Source: Amycolatopsis regifaucium
GTDB lineage: Bacteria; Actinomycetota; Actinomycetes; Mycobacteriales; Pseudonocardiaceae
Direction of reading: 5' to 3'
DNA length: 64,000 nucleotides
Assembly (NCBI RefSeq): GCF_001613935.1
Contig: NZ_LQCI01000052.1
Span: 305,596-369,595, forward strand
The notes below the pieces were generated by a model. That model had not been told where the DNA came from. It worked only from the letters and a program-made list of their open reading frames with translations, and made no database searches. A program made the position numbers and the translations under genes. Below, piece by piece: positions 41,193 through 49,557 of the stretch (position 1 is the first letter of the stretch; the number at the start of each line of letters is the position of its first letter).

Positions 41193-42197
41193 TCAGCCGA
41201 GTTCGCGCAGCCCGGGGACGACCTGCTCGGAGAACGAGCGCAGGAAGCGCTCCTGGTCGTGGCCGGGACCGTGGAAGACGAGGTGGTTGAACCCGGCCTC
41301 GACGTACGGCTTGATCTGCTCGACGGCGTCGGCCGGGTCGGAGGTGACGATCCAGCGGCGGGCGACCTGCTCGATCGGCAGCGCGTCCGCGGCCTTCTCC
41401 ATCTCCGCCGGATCCTCGATGCCGGCCTTCTGCTCCGGGGTGAGCGAAAGCGGCGCCCAGAACCGGGTGTTCTCCAGCGCCTGCGCCGGATCCGGGTCGT
41501 AGGACAGTTTGATCTCGATCATCTTGTCGATGTCGCCGGTGCTCCGGCCGACCTGCTCCGCGCCTTCCGCGACCGCCGGCAGCAGCTTTTCGGTGTAGAG
41601 CTCCATCCCCTTGCCGCTGGTGCAGATGAAGCCGTCACCCTGCTTGCCGACGTATTTCGCCATCACCGGGCCACCCGCCGCGATGTAGATCGGCACCCCG
41701 CCCTCGGGACGGTCGTACACGGTCGCGTCGGTGGTCTGGTAGTACTCGCCCTCGAAGGTCACCCGCTCCTCGGACCACAGTTTCCGCATCAGGTCGATCG
41801 CCTCGCGCAGCCGCGCGAACCGCTCCTTGAACGCGGGCCACTCGATCCGGGCCACCGCGACCTCGTTGAGCGCCTCGCCGCTGCCGACGCCGAGCAGGAT
41901 CCGGCTCGGGTACAGGCTGCCGAGGGTGCCGAATGCCTGCGCCACCACGGCCGGGTTGTAGCGGAACGTCGCGGTCAGCACGCTGGTGCCGAGGACCACC
42001 CGTTCGGTGCGTTCACCGACCGCGGCCATCCACGCGAACGAGAACGGCGCGTGGCCGCCCTGATGCCGCCAGGGCTGGAAATGGTCGCTGACCATCACGC
42101 TGTCCAGTCCGACCTGCTCGGCGAGCACGGAGTACTCGACGAGGTCGCGCGGGCCGAACTGCTCGGCCGACGCCTTGTAACCGATCTTCAGTGCCAT
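41193..42197 (-). CDS. fgd: F420-dependent glucose-6-phosphate dehydrogenase
   Basis: A 334-aa LLM-fold enzyme that oxidises glucose 6-phosphate and reduces cofactor F420, the main source of F420H2. It is near-colinear with Mycobacterium tuberculosis Fgd1: LKIGYKASAEQFGPRDLVE, SDHFQPWRHQGGHAPFSFAW, LLGVGSGEALNE, FICTSGKGMELYTEKLLPA and MEKAADALPIEQVARRW. The start at 42197 (MALKIGYK) matches the family. It would feed the other LLM enzymes of this window. Confidence 0.93.
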   Translation of the reverse strand: MALKIGYKASAEQFGPRDLVEYSVLAEQVGLDSVMVSDHFQPWRHQGGHAPFSFAWMAAVGERTERVVLGTSVLTATFRYNPAVVAQAFGTLGSLYPSRILLGVGSGEALNEVAVARIEWPAFKERFARLREAIDLMRKLWSEERVTFEGEYYQTTDATVYDRPEGGVPIYIAAGGPVMAKYVGKQGDGFICTSGKGMELYTEKLLPAVAEGAEQVGRSTGDIDKMIEIKLSYDPDPAQALENTRFWAPLSLTPEQKAGIEDPAEMEKAADALPIEQVARRWIVTSDPADAVEQIKPYVEAGFNHLVFHGPGHDQERFLRSFSEQVVPGLRELG

Positions 42198-42320
42198 CCG
42201 GGGTCCACCACCTGGGCTCAAGGGTTGTTCTCCCTCACCTTGGCACAGAGTCGATCAGGTCCGCCCATGGTTCGACCGCGCGGGCGGTGTCGGGAACGCC
42301 ACCCCGGCTTCACGCGCGAA

Positions 42321-42342
42321 CGCGTTCAGAGGACTAAACGCG
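42321..42342. repeat. Short hairpin, family 2 copy A
   Basis: 9-bp arms with one mismatch and an AGGA loop; the right arm contains the stop codon of the gene at 42334. Loop and flanks (GCGTTCAGAGGACT) recur at 52468-52481. Confidence 0.55.
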
Positions 42343-42855
42343 GAACACCCGGAAGTCCGGCCCCGGCTCGGTGAACTCGATCCCGTTCTCGTCCATCGCG
42401 TTGAAGACGGTGAACCGGCCGTTCGGAAAGACGAAGCCCAGCGCGACCATGCCCCCGGCCATGTCGCGGGTCACGCATTCGAGGAGTTCGACGCCCAGGA
42501 GTTCCTGTCCCTCCAAAGCGGACAGTTCGGGGTGGACGTCGTGCCGCCACCGGAGCGGACTGGGCTCCGCCGGATCGCCCCAGGGCCAGTTCGCCTTGCC
42601 GTAGGGGTCGATCGTGTTCCAGGTGAGCGAAAGATCGTCGAATTTGAAGTGCCTGATCTCGAGTCGCTCGTCGCCGAAGTCCACCACGACCGGCGCGTCC
42701 TCGAGCCACTCGTCGTATTCGACGAACCAGGTCAGGTGGACATGCCGCAGCCTGCGCCCCACCAATCCGCGCAGCCGGTCCCCGTGTGCCGCCCGGATGG
42801 TGCTCAGCCCGGAAAGCCATACGGGCTCGTACCCGTCGATGTCGAAGAAAGCCAC
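42334..42855 (-). CDS. Unrecognised 173-aa soluble protein
   Basis: I do not recognise a family. It is acidic and Trp/Phe-rich with alternating strands (HVHLTWFVEYDEW, LEIRHFKFDDLSLTWNTID, MVALGFVFPNGRFTVFNAMDENG), suggesting a beta-sandwich or barrel. No signal or membrane segment is seen. It is separated from the CBS gene by a strong terminator (42876-42909), so it is transcribed on its own. Confidence 0.75.
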   Translation of the reverse strand: MAFFDIDGYEPVWLSGLSTIRAAHGDRLRGLVGRRLRHVHLTWFVEYDEWLEDAPVVVDFGDERLEIRHFKFDDLSLTWNTIDPYGKANWPWGDPAEPSPLRWRHDVHPELSALEGQELLGVELLECVTRDMAGGMVALGFVFPNGRFTVFNAMDENGIEFTEPGPDFRVFRV

Positions 42856-42875
42856 GCGGCCAAGCGTGCCAGTAC

Positions 42876-42909
42876 CCGAAAAAGGCCCGCGCGAGCGGGC
42901 CTTTTTCGG
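42876..42909. terminator. Bidirectional intrinsic terminator
   Basis: Perfect 15-bp arms (42876-42890, 42895-42909) close a GCGA (GNRA) tetraloop, and the arms end in A5/T5 tracts on both strands. It lies 13 bp after the CBS-protein stop (minus strand). Confidence 0.9.
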
Positions 42910-42921
42910 TAGCGGGCTTGC

Positions 42922-43338
42922 TCAGTCGTAGGACAGCGCCTCGACCAGTTCGCCACTGTCCGGGTTGGGCAGTGCCCTGGCCACGTCGGCCTGCGCGACG
43001 ATCCCGACCAGCTTGTGGCCGTCGATCACCGGCAGCCGCCGGACCTTGTGGTTCGACATGGTGCGCATGATCTCTTCGGCGTCGTCGTCCGCGCCGATCG
43101 TCACCGCCTCGCCCTGCGCCAGTTCCGAAGCGTGCAATGCCCTGGGGTCCTTGCCCTCGGCGAGCACCTTCACCACGATGTCGCGGTCGCTCAGCATGCC
43201 CTGGAGCTTGCCGTCCTCCCCGCAGATCGGCAGCGCGCCGACCGATTCGGAGGCCATCTTCTTGGCCGCGTCGAGAATGGTTTCGGAACCGGATACACAG
43301 GTCACGTCCGCCGTCATGATGTCCCGTGCCGTAGTCAT
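42922..43338 (-). CDS. Two-CBS-domain protein (Hrp1-like)
   Basis: A 138-aa tandem CBS pair: TARDIMTADVTCVSGSETIL and ESVGALPICGEDGKLQGMLSDRDIV form the first, and MSNHKVRRLPVIDGHKLVGIVAQADVARAL the second. It resembles mycobacterial Hrp1 and similar stress CBS proteins that bind adenine nucleotides. A sigma-F-like promoter lies upstream (43372-43396). Confidence 0.88.
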   Translation of the reverse strand: MTTARDIMTADVTCVSGSETILDAAKKMASESVGALPICGEDGKLQGMLSDRDIVVKVLAEGKDPRALHASELAQGEAVTIGADDDAEEIMRTMSNHKVRRLPVIDGHKLVGIVAQADVARALPNPDSGELVEALSYD

Positions 43339-43371
43339 CGTTGACTCCCTTCGTGAGGATGTGGCTATCGG

Positions 43372-43396
43372 ATACCCGCTGTACGCGGGCCGACAC
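43372..43396 (-). promoter_or_regulatory. Sigma-F/B-like promoter before the CBS gene
   Basis: On the minus strand GTGT (43396-43393), 15 bp, GGGTAT (43377-43372): fits GNNT-N15-GGGTAY, about 34 bp before the start codon. Confidence 0.5.
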
Positions 43397-43398
43397 CC

Positions 43399-44592
43399 TC
43401 AAGCCGCCGAAGGCTCCAGGAGGATCTTGACCGCGCCGTCCTGCTTCTTCTGGAAGATCTCGTAGGCGTGCGGCGCCTCCGCTAGCGGCAACTTGTGCGT
43501 CGCGAAACCCTCGACGCCGAGCGGGTCGGCGTCGTCGGTGATCAGCGGCATGATGTCGTCGATCCAGCGCCGGACGTTGGCCTGGCCCATCCGCAGCGTG
43601 ATCTGCTTGTCGAACAGATCCATCATCGGCAGCGGGTCGACCATGCCGCCGTAGACGCCGCTCAGCGAGATCGTGCCGCCGCGCCGGACGCCGTCGATGG
43701 CCGCGTACACCACGCTGAGCCGGTCGATCGCGGCCTTCTCGGTGATCTTCGCGCCGATCGGGTCGGGCAGGAGGCCGACGAGGTTCTGCGCGAGCCGCCC
43801 GACCGGGGCGCCGTGCGCCTCCATGCCGACGGCGTCGATCACCGAGTCCGCTCCCCTGCCGCCGGTGGCTTCGCGGATGAGGTCGCCGATGTACTTGTGC
43901 TCGCGGGTGTCGTAGGTGATGACACCGGCCGCGGCCGCCTTCGCGAGCCGTTCCGGCACGAGGTCGATACCGATGACCTTGCCCGCGCCCCGGTGCTTCG
44001 CGATCCGGCAGCAGAACTGGCCGATCGGGCCGAGCCCGAAGACCACGACCGTGCCGCCCTCGGGGATGTTCGCGTAGTCGACGGCCTGCCACGCCGTGGG
44101 CACGACGTCGGACAGGTACACGAAGCGCTCGTCCGGTGGGCCCTCCGGCACCTTGATCGGGCCGTACTGGGCCTGCGGGACACGCAGGTATTCGGCCTGG
44201 CCGCCCGGGACCTGGCCGTAGAGCTTGGTGTAGCCGAGCAGCGCCGCGCCCTTGCCGCGCTCGGTGACCTGCGTGGTCTCGCATTGCGACTGCAGGCCGC
44301 GGTCGCACATGAAGCAGTGGCCGCAGGAGATGTTGAAGGGCACCACGACACGGTCACCGGGTTTGAGGCCGGTCACCTGGGCTCCGACCTCTTCGACCAC
44401 GCCCATCGGCTCGTGTCCCAGGATGTCGCCTTCGTCGATGAAGGCACCGAGGACCTCGTAGAGGTGCAGGTCGGACCCGCAGATCCCGGTCGAGGTGATG
44501 CGGACGATGGCGTCGGTCGGTTCGAGCAGCTTCGGGTCCGGCACGGTGTCCACCCGGACATCGCGTTTCCCATGCCAGGTGACGGCCTTCAT
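43399..44592 (-). CDS. Zinc-dependent alcohol dehydrogenase
   Basis: A 397-aa medium-chain dehydrogenase. Catalytic zinc ligands lie in GICGSDLHLYE and GHEPMGVVEEVG; the structural zinc set is CGHCFMCDRGLQSQC; the NAD-binding turn is VVFGLGPIGQFCCRIAKH. It resembles glutathione-dependent formaldehyde dehydrogenase-like and general MDR enzymes common in stress regulons. ATG 44592 (MKAVTWHG) is the family start. A sigma-F-like promoter is at 44632-44656. The downstream CBS gene starts 60 bp later with its own promoter. Confidence 0.87.
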   Translation of the reverse strand: MKAVTWHGKRDVRVDTVPDPKLLEPTDAIVRITSTGICGSDLHLYEVLGAFIDEGDILGHEPMGVVEEVGAQVTGLKPGDRVVVPFNISCGHCFMCDRGLQSQCETTQVTERGKGAALLGYTKLYGQVPGGQAEYLRVPQAQYGPIKVPEGPPDERFVYLSDVVPTAWQAVDYANIPEGGTVVVFGLGPIGQFCCRIAKHRGAGKVIGIDLVPERLAKAAAAGVITYDTREHKYIGDLIREATGGRGADSVIDAVGMEAHGAPVGRLAQNLVGLLPDPIGAKITEKAAIDRLSVVYAAIDGVRRGGTISLSGVYGGMVDPLPMMDLFDKQITLRMGQANVRRWIDDIMPLITDDADPLGVEGFATHKLPLAEAPHAYEIFQKKQDGAVKILLEPSAA

Positions 44593-44631
44593 GGTGCTCC
44601 CTTCGGCGAAGTGGCCTCTACTGCCCGCCGG

Positions 44632-44656
44632 ATGCCCGCATGCGCATCCGGCAAAC
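44632..44656 (-). promoter_or_regulatory. Sigma-F/B-like promoter before the alcohol dehydrogenase gene
   Basis: On the minus strand GTTT (44656-44653), 15 bp, GGGCAT (44637-44632), one mismatch to GGGTAT, about 40 bp before the start codon. Confidence 0.4.
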
Positions 44657-44683
44657 CTCGCCCACTCGTGGCACCGTGGAACG

Positions 44684-45043
44684 ATGCGAACCAGGATGCT
44701 CGCCGTCACCGTCGACTGCCGCGAGGCCGAAGCACTGGCCGCGTTCTGGAAGGAGGCGCTCGGCTATCCCGAAACGAAGCGCTGGAAGGACAGCCACGGA
44801 CTGACTTACGTCGAGTTGAGAAGCCAGGACGAGCCGAGCCTGCTCTTCCAGCCGGTGCCCGAGGAGAAGTCCGGCAAGAACCGGCTGCACCTAGACCTCG
44901 CCCCCACCGAACTCGAGCAACGCGAAGAGGTCGCCAGGCTGGTGTCACTCGGCGCCAAGATCGTCGACGACCCCGAGGACGACGACTGGGTGGTCATGAC
45001 CGACCCGGAAGGCAACGAGTTCTGCGTGCTGCCGCGACGCTGA
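44684..45043 (+). CDS. VOC-family glyoxalase-like protein
   Basis: A 119-aa VOC protein: TVDCREAEALAAFWKEALGYPE at the N-terminus, RLHLDLAP as the central strand and VVMTDPEGNEFCVLP at the end, the Glyoxalase_6 pattern. The substrate is unknown. It is divergent from the alcohol dehydrogenase. Confidence 0.85.
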   Translation: MRTRMLAVTVDCREAEALAAFWKEALGYPETKRWKDSHGLTYVELRSQDEPSLLFQPVPEEKSGKNRLHLDLAPTELEQREEVARLVSLGAKIVDDPEDDDWVVMTDPEGNEFCVLPRR

Positions 45044-45061
45044 AGCGCCATTCAGGGGAAC

Positions 45062-45262
45062 TCAGGCGGCTTCCTCACCCGATCGGGTCCCGGGCGCGGC
45101 GCGCAATCCGAGCATCTCCAGCAGCATCCGGCAATCGGTCGCGTCGCGGGCGTTCGCGACCACCGCTTCGGTCGCCTTGCGCAGCACCGCCGCGCGGACG
45201 GCCGTCTCCCCACCCTCGGCCAGCTCGGCGACCGGGCGCGGTTCCTCGTGCAGGTTCCCCAT
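45062..45262 (-). CDS. Small protein with DCxxLLxMLGL motif (paralogue 2)
   Basis: A 66-aa protein homologous to 14506-14700: DATDCRMLLEMLGLRA preceded by an Ala-rich helix (AVLRKATEAVVANA). A very strong GGGGGAGGTGGGTC leader precedes ATG 45262, and almost the same leader precedes the micro-ORF at 46994. The function is unknown. Confidence 0.72.
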   Translation of the reverse strand: MGNLHEEPRPVAELAEGGETAVRAAVLRKATEAVVANARDATDCRMLLEMLGLRAAPGTRSGEEAA

Positions 45263-45409
45263 GACCCACCTCCCCCTTCGTCTTCTTTGATACCTGATCC
45301 AGGCTGGGAAGGCCTCCTGTTTTCGTGCGGTTCCAGCGGCGCGTCCGCCGGTTTCTCCCTAGACTGGCGCCACTCGAACGAGCGGACGGAGCGGGAACTG
45401 ACCACCGAG

Positions 45410-45904
45410 TTGCGCGGGGAGATCGTGACACTGGCCCCGGTCACCGAAGCCCACGTCCCGGAGCTGCGGCGGATCATCGGCACGGCCGAGGTCAGGGCAC
45501 GCTGGGGGTCGGTCGACGATTCCCCCACCTGGCCGTTCGACGATCCGCTGACGGCCTGCTTCACCGTCCTGGAGGACGGCATCGTCCGCGGCCTCGTCCA
45601 GTACGGCGAGGAGGAGGACCCGATGTACCGGCACGCGTCGGTCGACCTCTTCCTCGACCCGGCGGCGCACGGCCGCGGGCTGGGTACGGACACCGTCCGC
45701 ACGATGGCCCGCCACCTCGTCCACGATCTCGGGCATCACCGGCTGGTCATCGATCCCGCCGTGGACAACGACGCCGCGATCCGCTGCTACAAGGCCGTCG
45801 GCTTCCGCGAGGTCGGGGTGATGCGCCGCTACGAACGCGACACCGAGGGAGACGGCTGGCACGACGGGCTGCTGATGGACTTGCTCGCCGAAGACCTCAC
45901 GTAG
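45410..45904 (+). CDS. GNAT acetyltransferase (AAC(6')-like)
   Basis: About 164 aa with the GNAT core GEIVTLAPVTEAHVPELRR, acetyl-CoA-binding HGRGLGTDTVRTMARHL and NDAAIRCYKAVGFREVG, similar to aminoglycoside 6'-acetyltransferase-like proteins. The start is uncertain: TTG 45410 is proposed, with GGAGCGGGA 13 nt upstream; no ATG or GTG fits. The 3' end overlaps the convergent EamA gene by 76 bp. Confidence 0.75.
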   Translation: MRGEIVTLAPVTEAHVPELRRIIGTAEVRARWGSVDDSPTWPFDDPLTACFTVLEDGIVRGLVQYGEEEDPMYRHASVDLFLDPAAHGRGLGTDTVRTMARHLVHDLGHHRLVIDPAVDNDAAIRCYKAVGFREVGVMRRYERDTEGDGWHDGLLMDLLAEDLT

Positions 45905-46767
45905 CGGGTCAGCGCGACGCCGAGCAGCACCACCGCCATCCCGGCGAGCACCCGCGGGCCGAGTTCCTCGCCGAGCACGATCGCGCCCAAGGCCACCGAG
46001 ACGACCGGCAGCAGGTAGCCGACGGTCGCCGCGGAGGTCGCGCCTTCGTCGGCGATGAGCCGGTAGTTGAGGTAGAAGGTGACGCCGGTGCCGAAGATCC
46101 CGAGTACGACGACGGCGAGCACCGCGGTCACGTTCAGCGGCCCCGTCGGCGCCGCGTCGAACGGCAGCGCGAGCGCGCTCAGCCCGGTGGCGGTCAGCAA
46201 CTGGGCGGCGGAGATCGCGATCGGTCCGCCCTGGCCGACGAGTTTCCGCCCCATGTAGGCGAAAGCGACGGCGTAACTGATTCCGGCACCGAGCAGGGCC
46301 AGCGTGCCCCAGCCGAACAGTCCGCCGCTCTTCTGCCAGGGCGCGAAGATCAGCAGGATGCCGGCGAAGCCGAGGACCAGCCCACCGGCCCGGACCGCGG
46401 TGATCCCGCGTTCGCCGCCGATCGCGATGCCGATCAGCAGCGACCACAACGGAGTCGTCGCGTTCATCACCCCGGCGATTCCGGAATCCACGGTCAGTTC
46501 ACCGATGCTGAACAACGCGAACGGCAAGGCGTTGCAGAAGAAGGCGGCGACGAGGAGCCTGCCCCAGATCCGGCGGCCACGCGGAAGGCGTTGCCCGGCC
46601 CAGCGCGCCAGTACGAGAAGGACGGCCGCGCCGAGGGCGCAGCGGATGACGGTGAGCTGAACGGGCGGAAGCCCGGTCAGCGCGAGCTTGATCCACAGGA
46701 AGCCCGATCCCCACAACAGGGCGAGAACACCCATCCGGATCAGGGTTCCCGGCGCGCCGATGCTCAC
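45829..46767 (-). CDS. EamA/DMT-family transporter
   Basis: A 312-aa protein with ten hydrophobic segments in two EamA repeats: VLALLWGSGFLWIKLALTG in the first, GTLALLGAGISYAVAFAYMGR in the second. It would export metabolites or amino-acid-like compounds. The GTG start at 46767 has AAAGGA 5 nt upstream; an in-frame ATG ten codons earlier is possible. The polar C-terminus runs into the convergent GNAT gene. Confidence 0.85.
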   Translation of the reverse strand: MSIGAPGTLIRMGVLALLWGSGFLWIKLALTGLPPVQLTVIRCALGAAVLLVLARWAGQRLPRGRRIWGRLLVAAFFCNALPFALFSIGELTVDSGIAGVMNATTPLWSLLIGIAIGGERGITAVRAGGLVLGFAGILLIFAPWQKSGGLFGWGTLALLGAGISYAVAFAYMGRKLVGQGGPIAISAAQLLTATGLSALALPFDAAPTGPLNVTAVLAVVVLGIFGTGVTFYLNYRLIADEGATSAATVGYLLPVVSVALGAIVLGEELGPRVLAGMAVVLLGVALTRYVRSSASKSISSPSCQPSPSVSRS

Positions 46768-46884
46768 TTTGGTCCTTTCGCCTTGCCGCTCGAACACCTC
46801 TTCAAGCTGCCTCGGCGGACCCGTCAGGACAAGTGAAAAGATCTACACCGACGTTAAGTGGTCCTATATGTTCGCCGGCGGTCA

Positions 46885-46918
46885 CGGTCGTGGCCGCCGG
46901 GAAAGGCGGCCACGACCG
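46885..46918. terminator. Hairpin downstream of the MRDREM micro-ORF
   Basis: Perfect 14-bp arms (46885-46898, 46905-46918) with a 6-nt loop lie 55 bp after the micro-ORF stop on the minus strand. This spacing would give a very short transcript ending here. Confidence 0.6.
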
Positions 46919-46973
46919 GCTCACGAGGAGATCAGTACTCGCCCGGTCGTTCGCAAGGCGGAACAGGGCCTGC

Positions 46974-46994
46974 TCACATTTCGCGGTCGCGCAT
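46974..46994 (-). CDS. Micro-ORF MRDREM with strong ribosome-binding site
   Basis: Six codons, ATG to TGA, preceded by GAGGGAGGTGGGTC. The length and the opening M-R-D match the RDNNW micro-ORFs near 62 kb. The leader is nearly identical to that of the small protein gene at 45262. It could be a real micropeptide, a leader peptide, or what remains of a duplicated small gene. Confidence 0.35.
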   Translation of the reverse strand: MRDREM

Positions 46995-47225
46995 GACCCA
47001 CCTCCCTCTTCGACTGGCGCACCGGTGGGGAACGGGCGCGTTCTCGCTCAGTTTGCGGGCAGGCTTTCCTCCTCCACGCCCCCGGTGGCCGTGTTGTGAC
47101 CCATGTGATGGGAAGGTTGTCGCGCGCGGAGCCATTTCGCCCAGCGGCGAATCGGCGGATGGCCCTGCCCGCCTTCGGACCGTTGTGGCACGATCTGCCG
47201 CGGAGCAGGGAGAAAGGTGCTTCTG

Positions 47226-49508
47226 GTGACCGAGAATTCCGGTTCGGCCAGATCCGGGGAAACCGGGAAAGCACGGACGGAACCGCGGCCGGTTTCGACG
47301 GCGGCGTCGGCGTTCGGACGCGCGCTGCGGCAACGGCGGCAGGCCAAGGGACTGGCGCTGCGCGACCTTCAGAGAATCGCCTATGTCGACAAGAGTCTCA
47401 TCAGCCGGGTGGAACGCGGCCTCACCCCGCCGAGCGCGGAATTCGCCGAAGCCTGCGATCGCGCGCTGGAGGCGGGCGGGACCCTGATCGTGCTCGCCGA
47501 AGCCGCCCGTGCGGAACCTTACGTTCACCTTCCGCCTCCGCCGAGCCATTTCGTCGGCCGCGAGGAACACTTCGCCCTGCTCGACGAAAAAGTCCTGACC
47601 GGACCGGCCAAGGTGGTCTTCGTGGCCGGGCCGCCCGGGGTCGGGAAGACCGCGCTGGTCCTGAAATGGGCGAACTGGCGGCAAGAGGAGTTCGACGGCG
47701 TCCTCTGGTCGGATCTGCGCGGCTACGCGGCGGGCTCCCCCGCCCAGCCCGCCGACATCCTCGACGACTTACTCCGCTGCGTCGGCGTCCGCCCCGACCG
47801 GGTTCCCGCCGAGGAGCACATGCGGCTCGCCCTCCTGCGCGGCCTGTTGCGGGGCCAGCGCACGCTCGTCGTGCTGGACAACGCGCTCGACTCACACCAG
47901 GTGCGGCCGGTGCTGCCCGGCACCCCGGACACCACCGTGCTGATCACCAGCAGACGACGGCTCTCCGGACTGGTCGTCGGCAGCGGCGCGGTCCAGGTTT
48001 CCTTGGAACCACTGGAAGAGCTCGAAGCGACGCGGCTCATGGCCGAACTCATCGGGGACGAACGCGCGGCGGGCGACCCCGAGGGGGTCGGCGAACTCGT
48101 CCGGCTGTGCGCGGCGCTGCCGCTGGCGGTGAACATCGCCGCCGAACGGGTCGCCACCCATCCTCACCAGAGTGTCGGCGACCTCGCCGTCGAGCTCGTC
48201 GCCGAGGGTCGGCGGCTGGAACTGCTCGCGATCGACGACGACGCCGTCGGGGTCCGGGCCGCCTTCAGCTGGTCCTATCGCGCGCTCGACGCCGACACCG
48301 CCCGCATGTTCCGGCTGCTCGGCCTCCACCCCGGTCCGCGGTTCACCGCCGGCGCGGCGGCCGCGCTCGCCGGACTGCCCGAACACGACGCGCGGCGACT
48401 TGTCGACAAGCTCATCCAGGCACATCTCGTCCAGCAGGTCGGCGCGCTGTACTACCGCTTCCATGACCTGCTTCGCGTCTACGCCGCCGAAGAGGCCGCC
48501 GCCGAACAATGGCGGGACGAGCGGCAGGCGGCGGTTTCCCGGCTCACCCACTGGTATCTCCACGCGGCCAACGCGGCGAGCTGGACACTGACGCCCGCCC
48601 GCGACCACCACGTCGACCTCGGCCCCCCTCCCGAAGGCGTCGAGCCGCTGCGGTTCGCCACGTTCGACGAGGCCTACATCTGGTGCGCGTCGGAGATGCC
48701 GAGCATCACCGGCGTCGCCCGGCTGGCACTGGAGCACGGGCTGTACGAGATCGGCTGGCGGCTGCCGGTGGAGATGTTCGACTACCACCTGCTCGGCAGG
48801 CCGTGGCAGACCTGGATCTCCAGCCATGACGTGGCGATCGAGTCCGCGAAGGCGGGCGGCGACCTCGGCGGGCTGGCGTGGTCGGCGATCAACCTCGCCG
48901 AGGCGCACCGGCGGCGGGGCGCCCTCGACCGCGCCCACGAGCTGTACAGCCAGGCCGTCGACATCTCCGGCGAGATCGGCGAGAACCCGAGCCTCGGCTG
49001 GGCGCTGGTGGGACTCGGCAACATCGCGCACGAGCGGGAGGACTACGCCGAAGCCGTGCGGCTGGCCGAACAGAGTGTGGCGGTGAACGCGCGGATCGGT
49101 TACCAGCTGGGCGAAGCCACCGCGCGGGTCCACCTCGGCCGCGCCTATCGCGATCTGGGAGACCGGGACCTCGCCCTCGACCACGGCCGTCGCGCCCTCG
49201 ACGTCTACGCCAAGGACGCAGACCAGCACGGCATGGGTTTCGCGCTGGTGCCACTGGCCAGGACCTGCCGCCGGTTCGGCGAACTGGAGCAGGCGCTCGA
49301 GTACTGCGAGCAGGCCCTGACCGCCTACCGGAACTGCGGCGACGTCTGGGGACAGGCCGACGCGCTCGACGAACGCGGCTGCGCGCTGGCGGCACAGGGC
49401 CACACCGAAGCCGCGATGGCGGCGTGGCGCGACGCGCTCCAGCTCGTCATGGACCTCGACGACCGGAAGGCGAGCGTGCTGCGCGGCAGGCTGGAAGGCG
49501 CCGTCTAG
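47226..49508 (+). CDS. XRE-NB-ARC-TPR regulator (AfsR/SARP-related STAND protein)
   Basis: A 760-aa STAND-type regulator. An N-terminal Cro/C1 HTH (LRQRRQAKGLALRDLQ then SLISRVERGLTPP) is followed by an NB-ARC ATPase with P-loop GPPGVGKT (about 139-146), Walker B TLVVLDNA and TSRRR sensor. A C-terminal run of TPRs follows (for example WALVGLGNIAHEREDYAEAV, ATARVHLGRAYRDLGDRDLA). Such proteins activate secondary metabolism or development when ATP-bound. GTG 47226 is preferred to GTG 47217 for spacing from GAAAGG. A weak intrinsic terminator follows. Confidence 0.88.
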   Translation: MTENSGSARSGETGKARTEPRPVSTAASAFGRALRQRRQAKGLALRDLQRIAYVDKSLISRVERGLTPPSAEFAEACDRALEAGGTLIVLAEAARAEPYVHLPPPPSHFVGREEHFALLDEKVLTGPAKVVFVAGPPGVGKTALVLKWANWRQEEFDGVLWSDLRGYAAGSPAQPADILDDLLRCVGVRPDRVPAEEHMRLALLRGLLRGQRTLVVLDNALDSHQVRPVLPGTPDTTVLITSRRRLSGLVVGSGAVQVSLEPLEELEATRLMAELIGDERAAGDPEGVGELVRLCAALPLAVNIAAERVATHPHQSVGDLAVELVAEGRRLELLAIDDDAVGVRAAFSWSYRALDADTARMFRLLGLHPGPRFTAGAAAALAGLPEHDARRLVDKLIQAHLVQQVGALYYRFHDLLRVYAAEEAAAEQWRDERQAAVSRLTHWYLHAANAASWTLTPARDHHVDLGPPPEGVEPLRFATFDEAYIWCASEMPSITGVARLALEHGLYEIGWRLPVEMFDYHLLGRPWQTWISSHDVAIESAKAGGDLGGLAWSAINLAEAHRRRGALDRAHELYSQAVDISGEIGENPSLGWALVGLGNIAHEREDYAEAVRLAEQSVAVNARIGYQLGEATARVHLGRAYRDLGDRDLALDHGRRALDVYAKDADQHGMGFALVPLARTCRRFGELEQALEYCEQALTAYRNCGDVWGQADALDERGCALAAQGHTEAAMAAWRDALQLVMDLDDRKASVLRGRLEGAV

Positions 49509-49511
49509 AAG

Positions 49512-49532
49512 CGAGGCACGTGTCTCGTTTTT
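49512..49532 (+). terminator. Intrinsic terminator of the AfsR-like gene
   Basis: A 6-bp stem with an ACGT loop is followed by five T residues, 4 bp after the stop codon. Confidence 0.55.
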
Positions 49533-49557
49533 GAGTGAGGCGAGTAGCCGGCGGGTC

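Larger units (their letters stand above)
46768..47225. other. Intergenic region between EamA and AfsR-like genes
   Basis: These 458 bp hold a strong hairpin (46885-46918) and a micro-ORF (46974-46994, minus). The rest must contain promoters for the EamA and AfsR-like genes. AAGTGGTCCTATATG near 46855-46869 is the least GC-rich part and could hold a -10. Confidence 0.5.

Noticed and set aside
46921..46976. Longer coding continuation of the MRDREM micro-ORF in another frame
   Set aside because: A frame reading CEQALFRLANDRAST is open for a while but has no start or ribosome-binding site and is not supported by motif.
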